Below are positions 19,899-28,778 of a DNA stretch of 64,000 nucleotides, in pieces. The first letter of the stretch is position 1, and each line of letters opens with the position of its first letter. Source of the stretch: Limnobacter alexandrii (GTDB lineage: Bacteria > Pseudomonadota > Gammaproteobacteria > Burkholderiales > Burkholderiaceae_B); assembly GCF_005871185.1 (NCBI RefSeq), contig NZ_SWKN01000007.1, positions 412,576 to 476,575 on the forward strand, in the 5' to 3' direction. Below the pieces are notes generated by a model. That model saw nothing but the letters and a program-made list of their open reading frames with translations, was not told where the DNA came from and did no database searches. Position numbers and translations under genes: made by a program.

Positions 19899-21034
19899 GC
19901 GACCTCCTGCAAATTATGATCCGCTAAGTTGGCCAAAATTATCGGTTCAAAAACCTGTCGTGAAAGATGCTGGACCACTGGCACCACAACACCGTCACCA
20001 GCCAAATGGTATGCATCGTTGTATCTTTCGGGCAGTTTATAGCTGTCCGGGAGCCCCATTAGACGAGCTGCCTCTCGCGGTGAGAGAAGCCTGCTCCTGA
20101 TTGTCTCTCCCTGAACAAATAATAGTGTCTGCCGACTGGAACCTCCGGAAGGGGTTCTTAAACAGCCTGCAATACCATCAAAGCGAACTTCAGCTCTAGG
20201 CACACCATTACGAGTCCTTATGTAAACTCCACCGACATTCAATTTGCCAGAGGCCTGGGCACCCATTACTTTTCGCCGATTATTTGAATCCATAAATTGC
20301 ATTAACTTCGAGGTGTAGTCCGGCTCATGCCACTTAACACCTATTGGATCACACTCAACTACATCGATTAATCGAGGCACAGGTTGATTGGGCTCAGATA
20401 GATTCCACCAAACCCAACGATCTCTCTGCTTTTCATGCAATGAATTGTAAGCACGTAGTATTGATGCGGGATGCCAAGCTGCCGAAGGCCCACCAGACGT
20501 TATCTCTGGCGGCAGTTCAATTTCGCTTGATGCTGCCACAATAAACAAACGTGGGCGCGATTGCGGGACAAAATGCACGCTGTCTATTACAACAGCTCCA
20601 ACCAAGTAACCCAAGGAGGTCAACGCATCGACGATCAACGAGAAGTCTTTTCCATCACCGGAAGTTAGCGTCCCAACAACATTTTCCACACAGATAAGCC
20701 TTGGCTGGTCTCCCCGACGCTTGAGACGCTTCATCACTTTCACGAAGCCCCAAAAAGCGCTACTTTTCTCACCACTGAGTCCCGCACCATTGCCCGCCAG
20801 GGAAAGATCCTGACAAGGAAAAGACGCCCATGCCAAATCAGCGCGAGGAAAAGCAACCGGAATCTTCAGTTTTGAAATATCTTCAACCACTAGTTCGGCA
20901 TCGCCCCAATTTGCTATGTAGGCGTCTGCCTTCTTTTGACAAAAATCATTTGAAAGCAAACAGTTCCATGTAGGCCCAAGCGCTTCTCGCACCATTCCCC
21001 CACCCGCAAAGAACTCATAAAAAAAAGCCATCAA
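19895..21034 (-). CDS. DNA (cytosine-5)-methyltransferase
   Basis: A 379-residue C5-methyltransferase protecting host DNA from the adjacent endonuclease. Motif I is FYEFFAGGGMVREAL, catalytic motif IV is SFPCQDLS with Cys74, motif VI is CVENV with Glu117, and motif VIII is QSRPRLFIVA. The target-recognition region is ~200-300, and motifs IX-X read LSPREAARLMGLP and HLAGDGVVVPV. All catalytic residues are present. The upstream 136-bp gap should hold the promoter; no controller (C) protein gene is present. Confidence 0.93.
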   Translation of the reverse strand: MMAFFYEFFAGGGMVREALGPTWNCLLSNDFCQKKADAYIANWGDAELVVEDISKLKIPVAFPRADLAWASFPCQDLSLAGNGAGLSGEKSSAFWGFVKVMKRLKRRGDQPRLICVENVVGTLTSGDGKDFSLIVDALTSLGYLVGAVVIDSVHFVPQSRPRLFIVAASSEIELPPEITSGGPSAAWHPASILRAYNSLHEKQRDRWVWWNLSEPNQPVPRLIDVVECDPIGVKWHEPDYTSKLMQFMDSNNRRKVMGAQASGKLNVGGVYIRTRNGVPRAEVRFDGIAGCLRTPSGGSSRQTLLFVQGETIRSRLLSPREAARLMGLPDSYKLPERYNDAYHLAGDGVVVPVVQHLSRQVFEPIILANLADHNLQEVA

Positions 21035-21170
21035 CTACCTCTTTGTTTGTTGTTGGACAACTTTACCAAAATATCGTCAGAGTTACCCCAAAAAGCGATC
21101 GAATAGTGAAATCCCGCCACATAGGGCGAATCAATTACCTAGTCCATTGAAACGCCCAAGCGACATCCCG

Positions 21171-22163
21171 TTAATCAAGCTTCTTCAAAAGGTCATCCCT
21201 CCTCAGATGCGTATAACGCTCAACAATCGTGGTTGTGAGTTGTCCTGTGATTTCTTTGACCTCGAACACAGAAAGACCACGTTCAATCAAGCGTGAAACC
21301 GCCTCATGCCGCAGATCATGCAAACGGAAGTCAACAATGCGAGCTCGCTTCACCGCAGTGCCGAACGCACCCGTGATCGCGTCAATTTGCACGGGGAAGA
21401 CACGCTCCCCAAACGACAGCCCTTTCAGGTAATCGAGTTGTTCCAGCGCCTTTCTCGACAACGGCACAAAACGCCGCTTCCCATTCTTGGTTGCATCCAG
21501 GCGTGCCCACCGCTGCTCAAAATCAACATCAACCCACTTCAGGTTACCCAGCTCACCACGACGCATGGCAGTTTCAACGGCAAGAACAACATACGGGCGC
21601 AACCAGTAGCTTGGATGCTCATCACATGATGCCAACAAGACCTGAAATTCTTGTGGGGTTAATCGACGAGACCTGGCGTTTTGAATACTGGGCATTCGCA
21701 CACCTTCGGTTGGGTCGAGCAGTTTGCGGAAACCCCATTCATACTTCGCGGTTTTGAACACTGCTTTGATCACTTCCATGTATCTCTTCACGGTGGCGGG
21801 CGCATAACCACTACCGACCAAAGCATCGCGAAAATCAGCAATGTGCATACCCTCAATTTCTTCAAGGTTGCGATTAACGAGTGTGGGATAGAACCTGATG
21901 ATCAAATCGATCCTACTGCGCTCGGTAACGTGCCCTTTCTTGGTGGGAGTCACTACCTCCCGGTAACGGAGCATCGCAGCCTTCAGGGTAGCAACTTCGA
22001 GCAAGCGCTGACGTTCGGGCGTAGCTCGCCTGAACTCAGCTTCCATTTGCAAACCCCATTTCAGGGCTTCATGGTATGAGTCAAAGGTAGATGAGATTCC
22101 TTTGTGCCCTGCGATGCGGACACGTGACAAATAACGGTTGTTTTTTTGAACGATAGTGGGCAT
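21171..22163 (-). CDS. tyrosine-type site-specific integrase
   Basis: A 330-residue recombinase of the phage-integrase family. The SAM-like N-terminal core-binding domain spans ~75-170. The catalytic domain shows Arg in ETAMRRGELG (~202), HDLRH (His282, Arg285) and the nucleophile Tyr317 in VERYTHL. The usual LGH box before the tyrosine is TGQ here, so the last His is replaced. It starts 107 bp from the right attachment copy, the expected position of the gene that inserted this island. Confidence 0.92.
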   Translation of the reverse strand: MPTIVQKNNRYLSRVRIAGHKGISSTFDSYHEALKWGLQMEAEFRRATPERQRLLEVATLKAAMLRYREVVTPTKKGHVTERSRIDLIIRFYPTLVNRNLEEIEGMHIADFRDALVGSGYAPATVKRYMEVIKAVFKTAKYEWGFRKLLDPTEGVRMPSIQNARSRRLTPQEFQVLLASCDEHPSYWLRPYVVLAVETAMRRGELGNLKWVDVDFEQRWARLDATKNGKRRFVPLSRKALEQLDYLKGLSFGERVFPVQIDAITGAFGTAVKRARIVDFRLHDLRHEAVSRLIERGLSVFEVKEITGQLTTTIVERYTHLRRDDLLKKLD

Positions 22164-22269
22164 GAGGCCTCCTTAAAAGTTGTCAATCAAAGCGGAGAAG
22201 CTTGATTTGTTAAGGAAGCGCTAAAGCTTTTAATTCACCGGGAGACGAGCCACAGCCATTGCTCGCGGC

Positions 22270-22328
<59 letters not shown>

Positions 22329-22330
<2 letters not shown>

Positions 22331-22361
22331 CCGATCATCTAGGTGATTGGCCTTTTTGTTT
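22329..22361 (+). terminator. terminator beyond the right attachment copy
   Basis: GGCCGATCA pairs with TGATTGGCC around TCTAGG, followed by TTTTTG. It is most simply the original chromosomal terminator of tRNA-fMet, displaced by the island. It now faces the end of the convergent LysR gene at 22393. Confidence 0.8.
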
Positions 22362-22392
22362 TCTCATTCTTAAACTCGGTTTGCTGATTACC

Positions 22393-23328
22393 TCAGCGCT
22401 GGATTGAATGTGCCTGTTCCAGAACATAGTCAATAAACGCTCTCATCGCCAGTGGCATTGTAATTTGAGGCAGCCATAACATCCACGCGGTCTGACCGAA
22501 AGGTCCCTGCACATCCCACTCCGTGCACAATGGAACGAGTTTCTTTTCGCGTAGCTCTTCATCGATCAGAAAATCGGGAAGTAGTCCAACACCTTGATCA
22601 CTCAACACCATTTTTCGGATGACTTCGCTGCTGTTGACCACCAGTGGACCTTTTACGTGAATATCCAGTGACTCCTGATCTTTTCTGAACTGCCAAGTTG
22701 CCTTCTCTCGTCTTGCCAGCGAATGAAACGCCATGCACGGCACCTGCGCCAAATCGCTTGGATGATGGATGGGATGCTTACTCAAGTAACCAGGTGAACC
22801 AGCGACAACAAAAGAAAACGTGTGAAAAGGTCTACCTACGAGATTGCCCGGGGGATTGTCGGTTAACCGAATGGCAATATCGATTTCCTCATGCAGCAAA
22901 TCTACATGACGATCAGTCAATATCAATTCAGTTTCCACCAAAGGATATCGTTCAACAAACCCAGGCAACAACCTGCCGATGACGCTTTGCCCGAATGCAT
23001 TTGAGGCACTGAGAGACAAACGACCAGAGACATTATGAGCATAAGTATTTGCCGCCAGCGCAGCCTTACTCGCTGACTGCACCAAGACTTTAGCATGCTG
23101 AAGTACAGATAAACCGGCCTGCGTAGCGGTCATTTGTCTGGTGGTTCGATGTAGAAGTGTCACTCCTAAATTCGTTTCCAACCGGCGTACCTGCTTGGTG
23201 ACCTGACTCTTGGACAAACCCAAGGATGAAGCTGCCGCAGTAAAGCTTGCACCTTCAACAACATGCGCAAAGACAAGCAGGTCGCCAGCAAACTGGGCAA
23301 GGGAAATATGACGATCAATTATTCGCAT
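22393..23328 (-). CDS. LysR family transcriptional regulator
   Basis: A 311-residue regulator. The N-terminal winged helix-turn-helix reads SFTAAASSLGLSKSQVTKQV, followed by RRLETNLGVTLLHRTTRQM. The C-terminal substrate-binding domain starts near residue 100 (GRLSLSASNAFGQ). It is divergent from the tautomerase gene across a 110-bp gap that holds a perfect inverted repeat, so it probably controls that gene and itself. The effector is unknown. Confidence 0.9.
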   Translation of the reverse strand: MRIIDRHISLAQFAGDLLVFAHVVEGASFTAAASSLGLSKSQVTKQVRRLETNLGVTLLHRTTRQMTATQAGLSVLQHAKVLVQSASKAALAANTYAHNVSGRLSLSASNAFGQSVIGRLLPGFVERYPLVETELILTDRHVDLLHEEIDIAIRLTDNPPGNLVGRPFHTFSFVVAGSPGYLSKHPIHHPSDLAQVPCMAFHSLARREKATWQFRKDQESLDIHVKGPLVVNSSEVIRKMVLSDQGVGLLPDFLIDEELREKKLVPLCTEWDVQGPFGQTAWMLWLPQITMPLAMRAFIDYVLEQAHSIQR

Positions 23329-23331
23329 ATA

Positions 23332-23387
23332 GAAACAATCTTTTCATAATTTGTTAGATTGTTTCATTTAATTAGTAGAAATACAAT
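23332..23387 (+). promoter_or_regulatory. operator palindrome and promoter for the tautomerase gene
   Basis: GAAACAATCT at 23332-23341 and AGATTGTTTC at 23356-23365 are perfect 10-bp arms 14 bp apart, beginning 4 bp from the LysR start codon. The right arm overlaps a plus-strand -35 box TTGTTT (23359-23364), which has 17 bp to TACAAT (23382-23387). This layout fits a LysR site that represses its own gene and acts on the divergent one. Confidence 0.65.
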
Positions 23388-23438
23388 CAATGTCAAGCTT
23401 AAGTACCCAACACTGAACGACACAAGGAACAACACAAA

Positions 23439-23837
23439 ATGCCATTACTTCAACTTAACTTGACGCAAACTCGACTGGACAGTCAACAATGCGAAGCTTT
23501 ATCAAGCGGACTCACGCAATTGATGTCGGAGATATTGAGAAAACGAAAAGATTTGACAGTTCTGAGCATTCATGAAAGCACTCCTGTGAACTGGACTGTC
23601 GGAGCACGAACGCTTTCGATGAATCAATGGTGCGCAAGTCTAATTGTCTACATTACAGATGGAACGAACACCGATGAAGAAATCTCAGAGTTCATCAGTT
23701 CAGCCGATAGCTTGATCAAAGAAGTCATGACGACTCCAGCGTCTGCACCGGTCTACATTGTGATCAATCAGATTGACTCTAATTGCTGGGGATACGATGG
23801 ACAAACACAACGGGCAAGAAAGCTTGGCTCAGCTTAG
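23439..23837 (+). CDS. tautomerase family protein
   Basis: A 132-residue protein beginning MPLLQLNLTQTRLDSQQ. Removal of Met exposes the N-terminal proline that is the general base in 4-oxalocrotonate tautomerase-like enzymes. The central NWTVGARTLS and the C-terminal VYIVINQIDSNCWGYDGQTQ resemble the longer tautomerase members around 130 residues. It likely isomerises a small keto/enol acid of unknown identity. The divergent LysR gene is its probable regulator. Confidence 0.78.
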   Translation: MPLLQLNLTQTRLDSQQCEALSSGLTQLMSEILRKRKDLTVLSIHESTPVNWTVGARTLSMNQWCASLIVYITDGTNTDEEISEFISSADSLIKEVMTTPASAPVYIVINQIDSNCWGYDGQTQRARKLGSA

Positions 23838-23899
23838 GGTTGTTCGATTCTGCGGCAGACGAGTTGAGCAAACAGAACAAGAGTTTTCACTGGACACAA

Positions 23900-24856
23900 T
23901 TACTGTTGATTAAATGGTTCAGGGTGAATTTCCATCTCGATATTTTCCAGTAACACCACAAGGTTGGCATTAAACTTTTCCGCTTCGGTTACAAAGGGAG
24001 CATGGCTTGACTCATCGTAAATGTTGACTTTCGAACCCTTGACTATGGCAGCCATGTCAATCGAAGAACTCACCAGCACGGCCCGATCAAACTGACCATG
24101 GCTGAAAAGTACGGGCACCTGAATAGATCTTAAAGTGGCAGCGTGGTCAACCTGACGAGAAATGGTATAACGGCGAACGTAGTATGGGGTCAACATGCTT
24201 GCAGCAACCCCCCGAGCATAGTTGTCTCGATGGATGGTGTCGCCGTAATTGGCCTTGGCGAGCGCTAAAACACCTTCAATTTGCTCATTGAAGCGCTCAC
24301 TAGTCGCCAATTTGATTCGTTCGAAGTCAGGGCCAATATAGCCTTTCACAAACTCGTCGCCCACGCCCTTTAGAGCACCCACAAAGTTGATCGCCTTAAG
24401 ATTCTTGTCACCATAAAGACTCAAGTAATCCATCAAAACAGTTGCTCCGTAGGAATGAGCGACAACTGTGATGTTCTGCAAGCCTAACTTGCGGATGACA
24501 GCGCTGAGATCGTCTGCCCAATTGTTTCCCGACACGTATTCGGCAGGATTCATCGATTTAGTGGACTGGCCATGCCCCCTCAAATCGAAGGCAATCAATC
24601 GGTAATCTTGCAATTCTGGCGCTGTCAGTTGTTGTTGCCAAATTTCCTTACTTTGAGACCAGCCATGAATAAACAACACTGGCTGGCCATTCGGATTCCC
24701 GTATTCACTGAACGAAATCTTCGCACCGTCAGTGGAGTAAACGTGTTCAGACTTAATCTTTTCAGCCTGGCACGCGCTCAATAGAACAGCCATTGGCAGC
24801 GCAACAAACATCAAAAACAAATGCGGAAAAAGTCCTCGATTTGAAACACTGATCAT
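23900..24856 (-). CDS. alpha/beta hydrolase lipoprotein
   Basis: A 318-residue hydrolase exported as a lipoprotein: hydrophobic signal LFLMFVALPMAVLLSAC with a lipobox ending at Cys29. The alpha/beta-hydrolase fold shows LFIHGWSQSKEIW (oxyanion region), nucleophile Ser in VVAHSYGATV, acid Asp in SHGQFDRAVL and His in ESSHAPFVTEAEKFN. It is probably an esterase or haloalkane-type hydrolase facing the periplasm. Its 5' flank has three back-to-back palindromes. The closest upstream gene is a LysR regulator on the same strand. Confidence 0.87.
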   Translation of the reverse strand: MISVSNRGLFPHLFLMFVALPMAVLLSACQAEKIKSEHVYSTDGAKISFSEYGNPNGQPVLFIHGWSQSKEIWQQQLTAPELQDYRLIAFDLRGHGQSTKSMNPAEYVSGNNWADDLSAVIRKLGLQNITVVAHSYGATVLMDYLSLYGDKNLKAINFVGALKGVGDEFVKGYIGPDFERIKLATSERFNEQIEGVLALAKANYGDTIHRDNYARGVAASMLTPYYVRRYTISRQVDHAATLRSIQVPVLFSHGQFDRAVLVSSSIDMAAIVKGSKVNIYDESSHAPFVTEAEKFNANLVVLLENIEMEIHPEPFNQQ

Positions 24857-24866
24857 GATCGTCCCC

Positions 24867-24905
24867 GTTGATTTGACAAATCAACGTTAGCTGCTAACGG
24901 TTAAC
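24867..24905. promoter_or_regulatory. three consecutive palindromes upstream of the hydrolase
   Basis: GTTGATTTG-A-CAAATCAAC (24867-24885), GTTAGC-T-GCTAAC (24886-24898) and GGTTAACC (24899-24906, sharing bases) follow one another with no gap, 11 bp from the hydrolase start codon on the minus strand. No T-tract follows, so they look like operators rather than a terminator. Confidence 0.5.
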
Positions 24906-25034
24906 CAGTAGATGAATTTGATGAATGGGGCCATCAAATAATTGATTGATGATCGAATGCATGATGTGGCACACCAACTACCTATTACTCTTCCTCGTGC
25001 CGCCGGCCAGGAAACAAGCGAGAGTAGACCTGAC

Positions 25035-25946
25035 TCATGATGGTGACGCCTGCAAAACCAGCCAGTCATATAATCGTTGCACTTGGGTTTGTTCTAGTGC
25101 GTGAGGAGAAGAACAGATATAGAAACTTTTATCAGTCAAGAACTCATAGTGGACTGGCGATACAAGCTTGCGATCATGAATTTTGTGCTCAACCAAAGCC
25201 TTGGGCAAAAGGGCTATTCCTTGTGATAACTCGCAAGCCTGAAGAAGCAAATGGATATCACTGTAGTAGGGCCCCCGCCGTGGTTCATCACACTCAAAGC
25301 CTTGCGCCAAAAACCATTCCTTCCAGCTGAAAATACTTTGCCGAAGTAGCGTGGCTTTCAACATGTTCTCCGGACTAACAATCCATGGATTGGCCTTTAA
25401 ATAAGCTGGGCTACAAACTGAAACCAAAGCAACTTCAAAGAATCTGGCTTTAACCAAGCCCTGCCAGTCATCATCACAACCCATCCGCACCCCCAGATCC
25501 GCTTCCCCACCCCTCAAATTGGCAAGGGATGCAGTAATGGTGATTTCAAGGTCGATATCGGGATTGTCGCGCTGAAAAGCGGTCAAATAGTGACTGACCA
25601 AATGCGACCCTACGAGCGGTGACAAACTCAAGCGAACACGTTTGATGGCCTTGGCATTGAGCGCTGTGATCGCGTTCTCTAATGAAGACAGGATCTGTTG
25701 AACATGAGGCAAAAACAGTTCGCCAGCCTCAGTAAGCTCGGTTTGCAACTGTTGCCGGTGGAACAGGGTAATGCCAAGCCTTGCCTCGAGCTGTTGAATC
25801 CTGTGACTGATTGCACTTTGTGTCACCGAGAGCTCATCGGCCGCTTTGGAGAAATTCTTGTACCTCGCGATAGCTTCAAATGCAATCAACTCGGGAACAC
25901 TAGGCACCTGACCGGTCGAGTATTTGGGTATGCGTCCGTTCATCAA
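25035..25946 (-). CDS. LysR family transcriptional regulator, GcvA-like
   Basis: A 303-residue regulator with the N-terminal winged helix-turn-helix NFSKAADELSVTQSAISHRI and QLEARLGITLFHR. The substrate-binding half includes the segment GGEADLGVRMGCDDDWQGL, typical of the GcvA/AmpR branch (PBP2_GcdR_like). It points toward the hydrolase gene 178 bp downstream and may control it. The ligand is not predictable. Confidence 0.9.
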   Translation of the reverse strand: MMNGRIPKYSTGQVPSVPELIAFEAIARYKNFSKAADELSVTQSAISHRIQQLEARLGITLFHRQQLQTELTEAGELFLPHVQQILSSLENAITALNAKAIKRVRLSLSPLVGSHLVSHYLTAFQRDNPDIDLEITITASLANLRGGEADLGVRMGCDDDWQGLVKARFFEVALVSVCSPAYLKANPWIVSPENMLKATLLRQSIFSWKEWFLAQGFECDEPRRGPYYSDIHLLLQACELSQGIALLPKALVEHKIHDRKLVSPVHYEFLTDKSFYICSSPHALEQTQVQRLYDWLVLQASPS

Positions 25947-26167
25947 AAACTCACTCTCAATTTCTGCCTGTAGGGTTAAATTAGAACGATGTGCAATTTT
26001 CTTTCCAAAAACCCCAAGAATACGCCAATGGGTTTAGCCTAACGATTCGGAAAACAGGGTTGTACTGACAGAATACGATAGTTACCAAAAACTTTAGTGT
26101 AGACCGTCGTGAAGCTTGATGCGTTTGCTAAGTCTCGTTCAGTCAATGTCATACCTGCAGTAAATAA

Positions 26168-26551
26168 TCACTTCAGTCGCTGGCTAGACGCGCCAAACTT
26201 CTAACTGGACATCGAATTGTTCGCTATCGCTGGTCGGATGAATTTCCTTACTCGATGCACAGGGATGGAGAAAGCCACGGAATCAACGGACACACAATTG
26301 TTGAAATTGACGATGGCAACACTTACCTGACAGCGGGACTGGTCGGGCTTGGTGTGCAATGGTTGCCAGAGTACATGGCCAAGAAGCATCTCGAGAACGG
26401 CGCACTTGTTCAACTTTTCAAAGACTGGAAGTTCGAGCCCATGCCGCTCTATGTCGCCTACTCACCCAACCGATATGCCAGTAAACAGCTTAGGGTTTTC
26501 ATCGAATGGGTGACTGAATTGATGGCGCAGCATGCGCAAGGCACTGAGTAA
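26168..26551 (+). pseudogene. C-terminal remnant of a LysR regulator
   Basis: The frame encodes the final ~125 residues of a LysR substrate-binding domain: LTGHRIVRYRWSDEFPYSM, then GNTYLTAGLVGLGVQWLPEY, LENGALVQLF and PLYVAYSPNRYASKQLRVF. No helix-turn-helix is encoded, and a TAA in frame at 26165 blocks extension. An ATG at 26255 could start a 98-residue piece, but it would be a partial domain. The original N-terminus is lost from the AT-rich upstream sequence. Confidence 0.75.
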
Positions 26552-26582
26552 GGAATTGTGATGTTTACCGCATCATTTTCAT

Positions 26583-27845
26583 TCAAGCCCGCAACCTCCT
26601 GGTTCTGTTCGTTCCCCACATGCTTTTGATGATAGACGCAAGAAACGCCCACAAGCCGCTTTCATTGGGTCGTGGATTTCCACCTTCAGAAATACGCTTT
26701 AGTTGACGGGAATACCAAAGAATCTCCATGATGCCCATTTTGTCGATTGCCTTGATTCCCGTCGAAATGGGACGTACCTGGTAATTGCAGTCCTGGCCAT
26801 TGAGCAGCGCCTTGGGTGCATCAGGATCAATGGCCAGCAAACGTGCCAAACCCACAATATCGAGAGCACCCGATTGCAATGCCGAGTTCATCCCGGCGTA
26901 GCTTCTAAAACCACCCGTTACCATCAGTGGCGTTTTAACTTGGGCGCGTACCTTCTCCGCAAAGCTCAGAAAGTACGCCTCGCGATTGGAGGAGGACACC
27001 TTTTTGGTTTGTTCAACCACACCGCTCATGGCGGGTGCCTCGTAGGTACCACCAGAGATTTCGATCAAGTCGATTCCAGCGGCTGCAAGGCTCTGAATAG
27101 TGACTATCGACTCTTCTTCAGTAAATCCACCTTTTTGAAAGTCGGCGGAATTCAGCTTAATGCCCACCGGGAACTCTGGGCCAACCTGGCGGCGAATTTC
27201 GGCGTAAACCGCCATAACGAACCGGCGACGATTTTCTGCGCTACCACCCCACTGGTCTGTTCGCTGATTGTGATGTGGTGACAGAAACTGGCTGATCAAA
27301 TAGCCGTGCGCACCATGAATTTGTACGCCACCAAATCCAGCTTTTTTGCATATCGCTGCACTGCGCCCGAAACGTTGAATGATGTCTTGAATTTCAGCTT
27401 CAGTGGCTTCGCGCGGAGTGAGAAAAAATGCAGCCATATCCTGCCGAAAGGGAATGGCGGATGGTGCCAAATTGAATTGGTTCAATCCCTTGGGCGACTG
27501 CTTGCCCGGGTGGTTTAACTGCACCCACAATGAAACGCCCTCTTCCCTGGCGGCATTGGCCCATTGCTTCAATATTGGAAGATCAGATTCATCTTCGATC
27601 ACGATATTTCCAGGCTCGCCCAAGGCTTTGCGATCAATCATGACATTGCCTGTGAACATCAGGCCAATGCCAGACTTTGCCCAACGGCGATACAGCTCAA
27701 CTATTTTTGATGTGGCATGGTTGTCATAGGTTCCAAGTGCCTCACTCATGGCCGCTTTGGCCAAGCGATTGGGTAACTCGACTCCATTGGGCAATACAAA
27801 TGGGCGATTCAACAAATTGGTTTCGGGTTGGGCAAATGGTTTCAT
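26583..27845 (-). CDS. NADH:flavin oxidoreductase (old yellow enzyme family)
   Basis: A 420-residue TIM-barrel flavoprotein. LPNGVELPNRLAKAAMSE is the FMN-binding start, GVQIHGAHGYLISQFLSPHHNQRTD region carries the active-site His, and GIKLNSADFQKGGF and MVTGGFRSYAGM complete the barrel. The C-terminus ends in a short basic stretch after the barrel. It likely reduces enones or similar electrophiles. Its start overlaps the SDR stop by 4 bp (ATGA), so the two form an operon. Confidence 0.9.
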   Translation of the reverse strand: MKPFAQPETNLLNRPFVLPNGVELPNRLAKAAMSEALGTYDNHATSKIVELYRRWAKSGIGLMFTGNVMIDRKALGEPGNIVIEDESDLPILKQWANAAREEGVSLWVQLNHPGKQSPKGLNQFNLAPSAIPFRQDMAAFFLTPREATEAEIQDIIQRFGRSAAICKKAGFGGVQIHGAHGYLISQFLSPHHNQRTDQWGGSAENRRRFVMAVYAEIRRQVGPEFPVGIKLNSADFQKGGFTEEESIVTIQSLAAAGIDLIEISGGTYEAPAMSGVVEQTKKVSSSNREAYFLSFAEKVRAQVKTPLMVTGGFRSYAGMNSALQSGALDIVGLARLLAIDPDAPKALLNGQDCNYQVRPISTGIKAIDKMGIMEILWYSRQLKRISEGGNPRPNESGLWAFLASIIKSMWGTNRTRRLRA

Positions 27846-28663
27846 CGTGTTCTCAGTCCTAAATTTTTACGAATTCCAGCATCCAGAAAACGTGAGGGCA
27901 ACACATTGCTCATCATTTTCAGGCGGGCGGCGGCTGTACCTGCTGTGTAAGCCAGGCGGGGTTTGGGTTCTTGTGCAGCTTTCAGAATTGCATCAGCCAC
28001 CACTGAAGGGTTTTCTGCGGTATCAACCATTCTGGCCAAGCGCTGCTGAAGTTCAATTCGAATGTCTTGATATTCATCCATGGGAAATTCGGCCTGAGTA
28101 GAATTCGCTTCAATGGCGGTTTTCATAAAGGCTGGCTCGATTACCGATACACGTATGCCCATGGTCCGAAGCTCGTGGTCAAGTGATTCGGAATACCCCT
28201 TCAGGGCATACTTGCTTGCCGCATAAAAAGCCATGTAAGGCATGGGCAAAAAGCCCAACACCGAACCGATATTGATGATGCGGCCACTTTGCTGACTGCG
28301 CATATGTGGCAACACAGCGTTGGTGGTGCGCACCACACCGAAAAAATTGGTGTTGAAAATTGCTTGAGCCTGCTCGAGAGAAAACTCTTCCGCACCGGCT
28401 GGCGACAAACCTCGGCCAGCGTTATTCACCAACAAATCTATTCGGCCTGTTGAATCAATGATTTGATTGACCAGCGCCGCAACGGATTCGTCTTTGTCGA
28501 CATCGAGCGGCAGCATTTCAAACGAGTGCTGCATGTCGGCACCTGGGTGCCTGCTGGTGCCAAATACACGATAACCCGCTGCTACAAGTTTTTGAGCGGT
28601 GACCAGCCCTATGCCGGAAGACGCACCTGTTACCAGTGCAACCGGTTTTTTGTTTTTGTTCAT
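27842..28663 (-). CDS. SDR family NAD(P)-dependent oxidoreductase
   Basis: A 273-residue short-chain dehydrogenase. The cofactor loop is VTGASSGIGLVTAQ (~11-24), the structural motif is NNAGRG, and the catalytic Ser/Tyr/Lys are in IINIGSVLG and YAASKYALKGYS. The RBS GGGAG lies 8 bp before the ATG. It overlaps the old-yellow-enzyme gene, so the pair may act in sequence on a shared carbonyl or enone substrate. It is divergent from an HxlR regulator, its probable controller. Confidence 0.92.
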   Translation of the reverse strand: MNKNKKPVALVTGASSGIGLVTAQKLVAAGYRVFGTSRHPGADMQHSFEMLPLDVDKDESVAALVNQIIDSTGRIDLLVNNAGRGLSPAGAEEFSLEQAQAIFNTNFFGVVRTTNAVLPHMRSQQSGRIINIGSVLGFLPMPYMAFYAASKYALKGYSESLDHELRTMGIRVSVIEPAFMKTAIEANSTQAEFPMDEYQDIRIELQQRLARMVDTAENPSVVADAILKAAQEPKPRLAYTAGTAAARLKMMSNVLPSRFLDAGIRKNLGLRTR

Positions 28664-28729
28664 GATTTAAATCTCCCGTGGGTGCGAAATGTCAGTGGAT
28701 TTCTGATCAGCAACTTGTTACTATCAAAA

Positions 28730-28773
28730 CGAAACTCACTTTACCTGCAATTTCAAACAAAGTCACTATCAAA
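28730..28773. promoter_or_regulatory. direct repeats between the SDR and HxlR genes
   Basis: ACTATCAAA occurs at 28730-28738 and 28765-28773, 35 bp apart in the same orientation, within the 115-bp divergent gap and immediately before the HxlR start. Such spacing on one DNA face fits binding by a dimeric HxlR regulator. This is inferred from position. Confidence 0.4.
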
Positions 28774-28778
28774 TTAGT

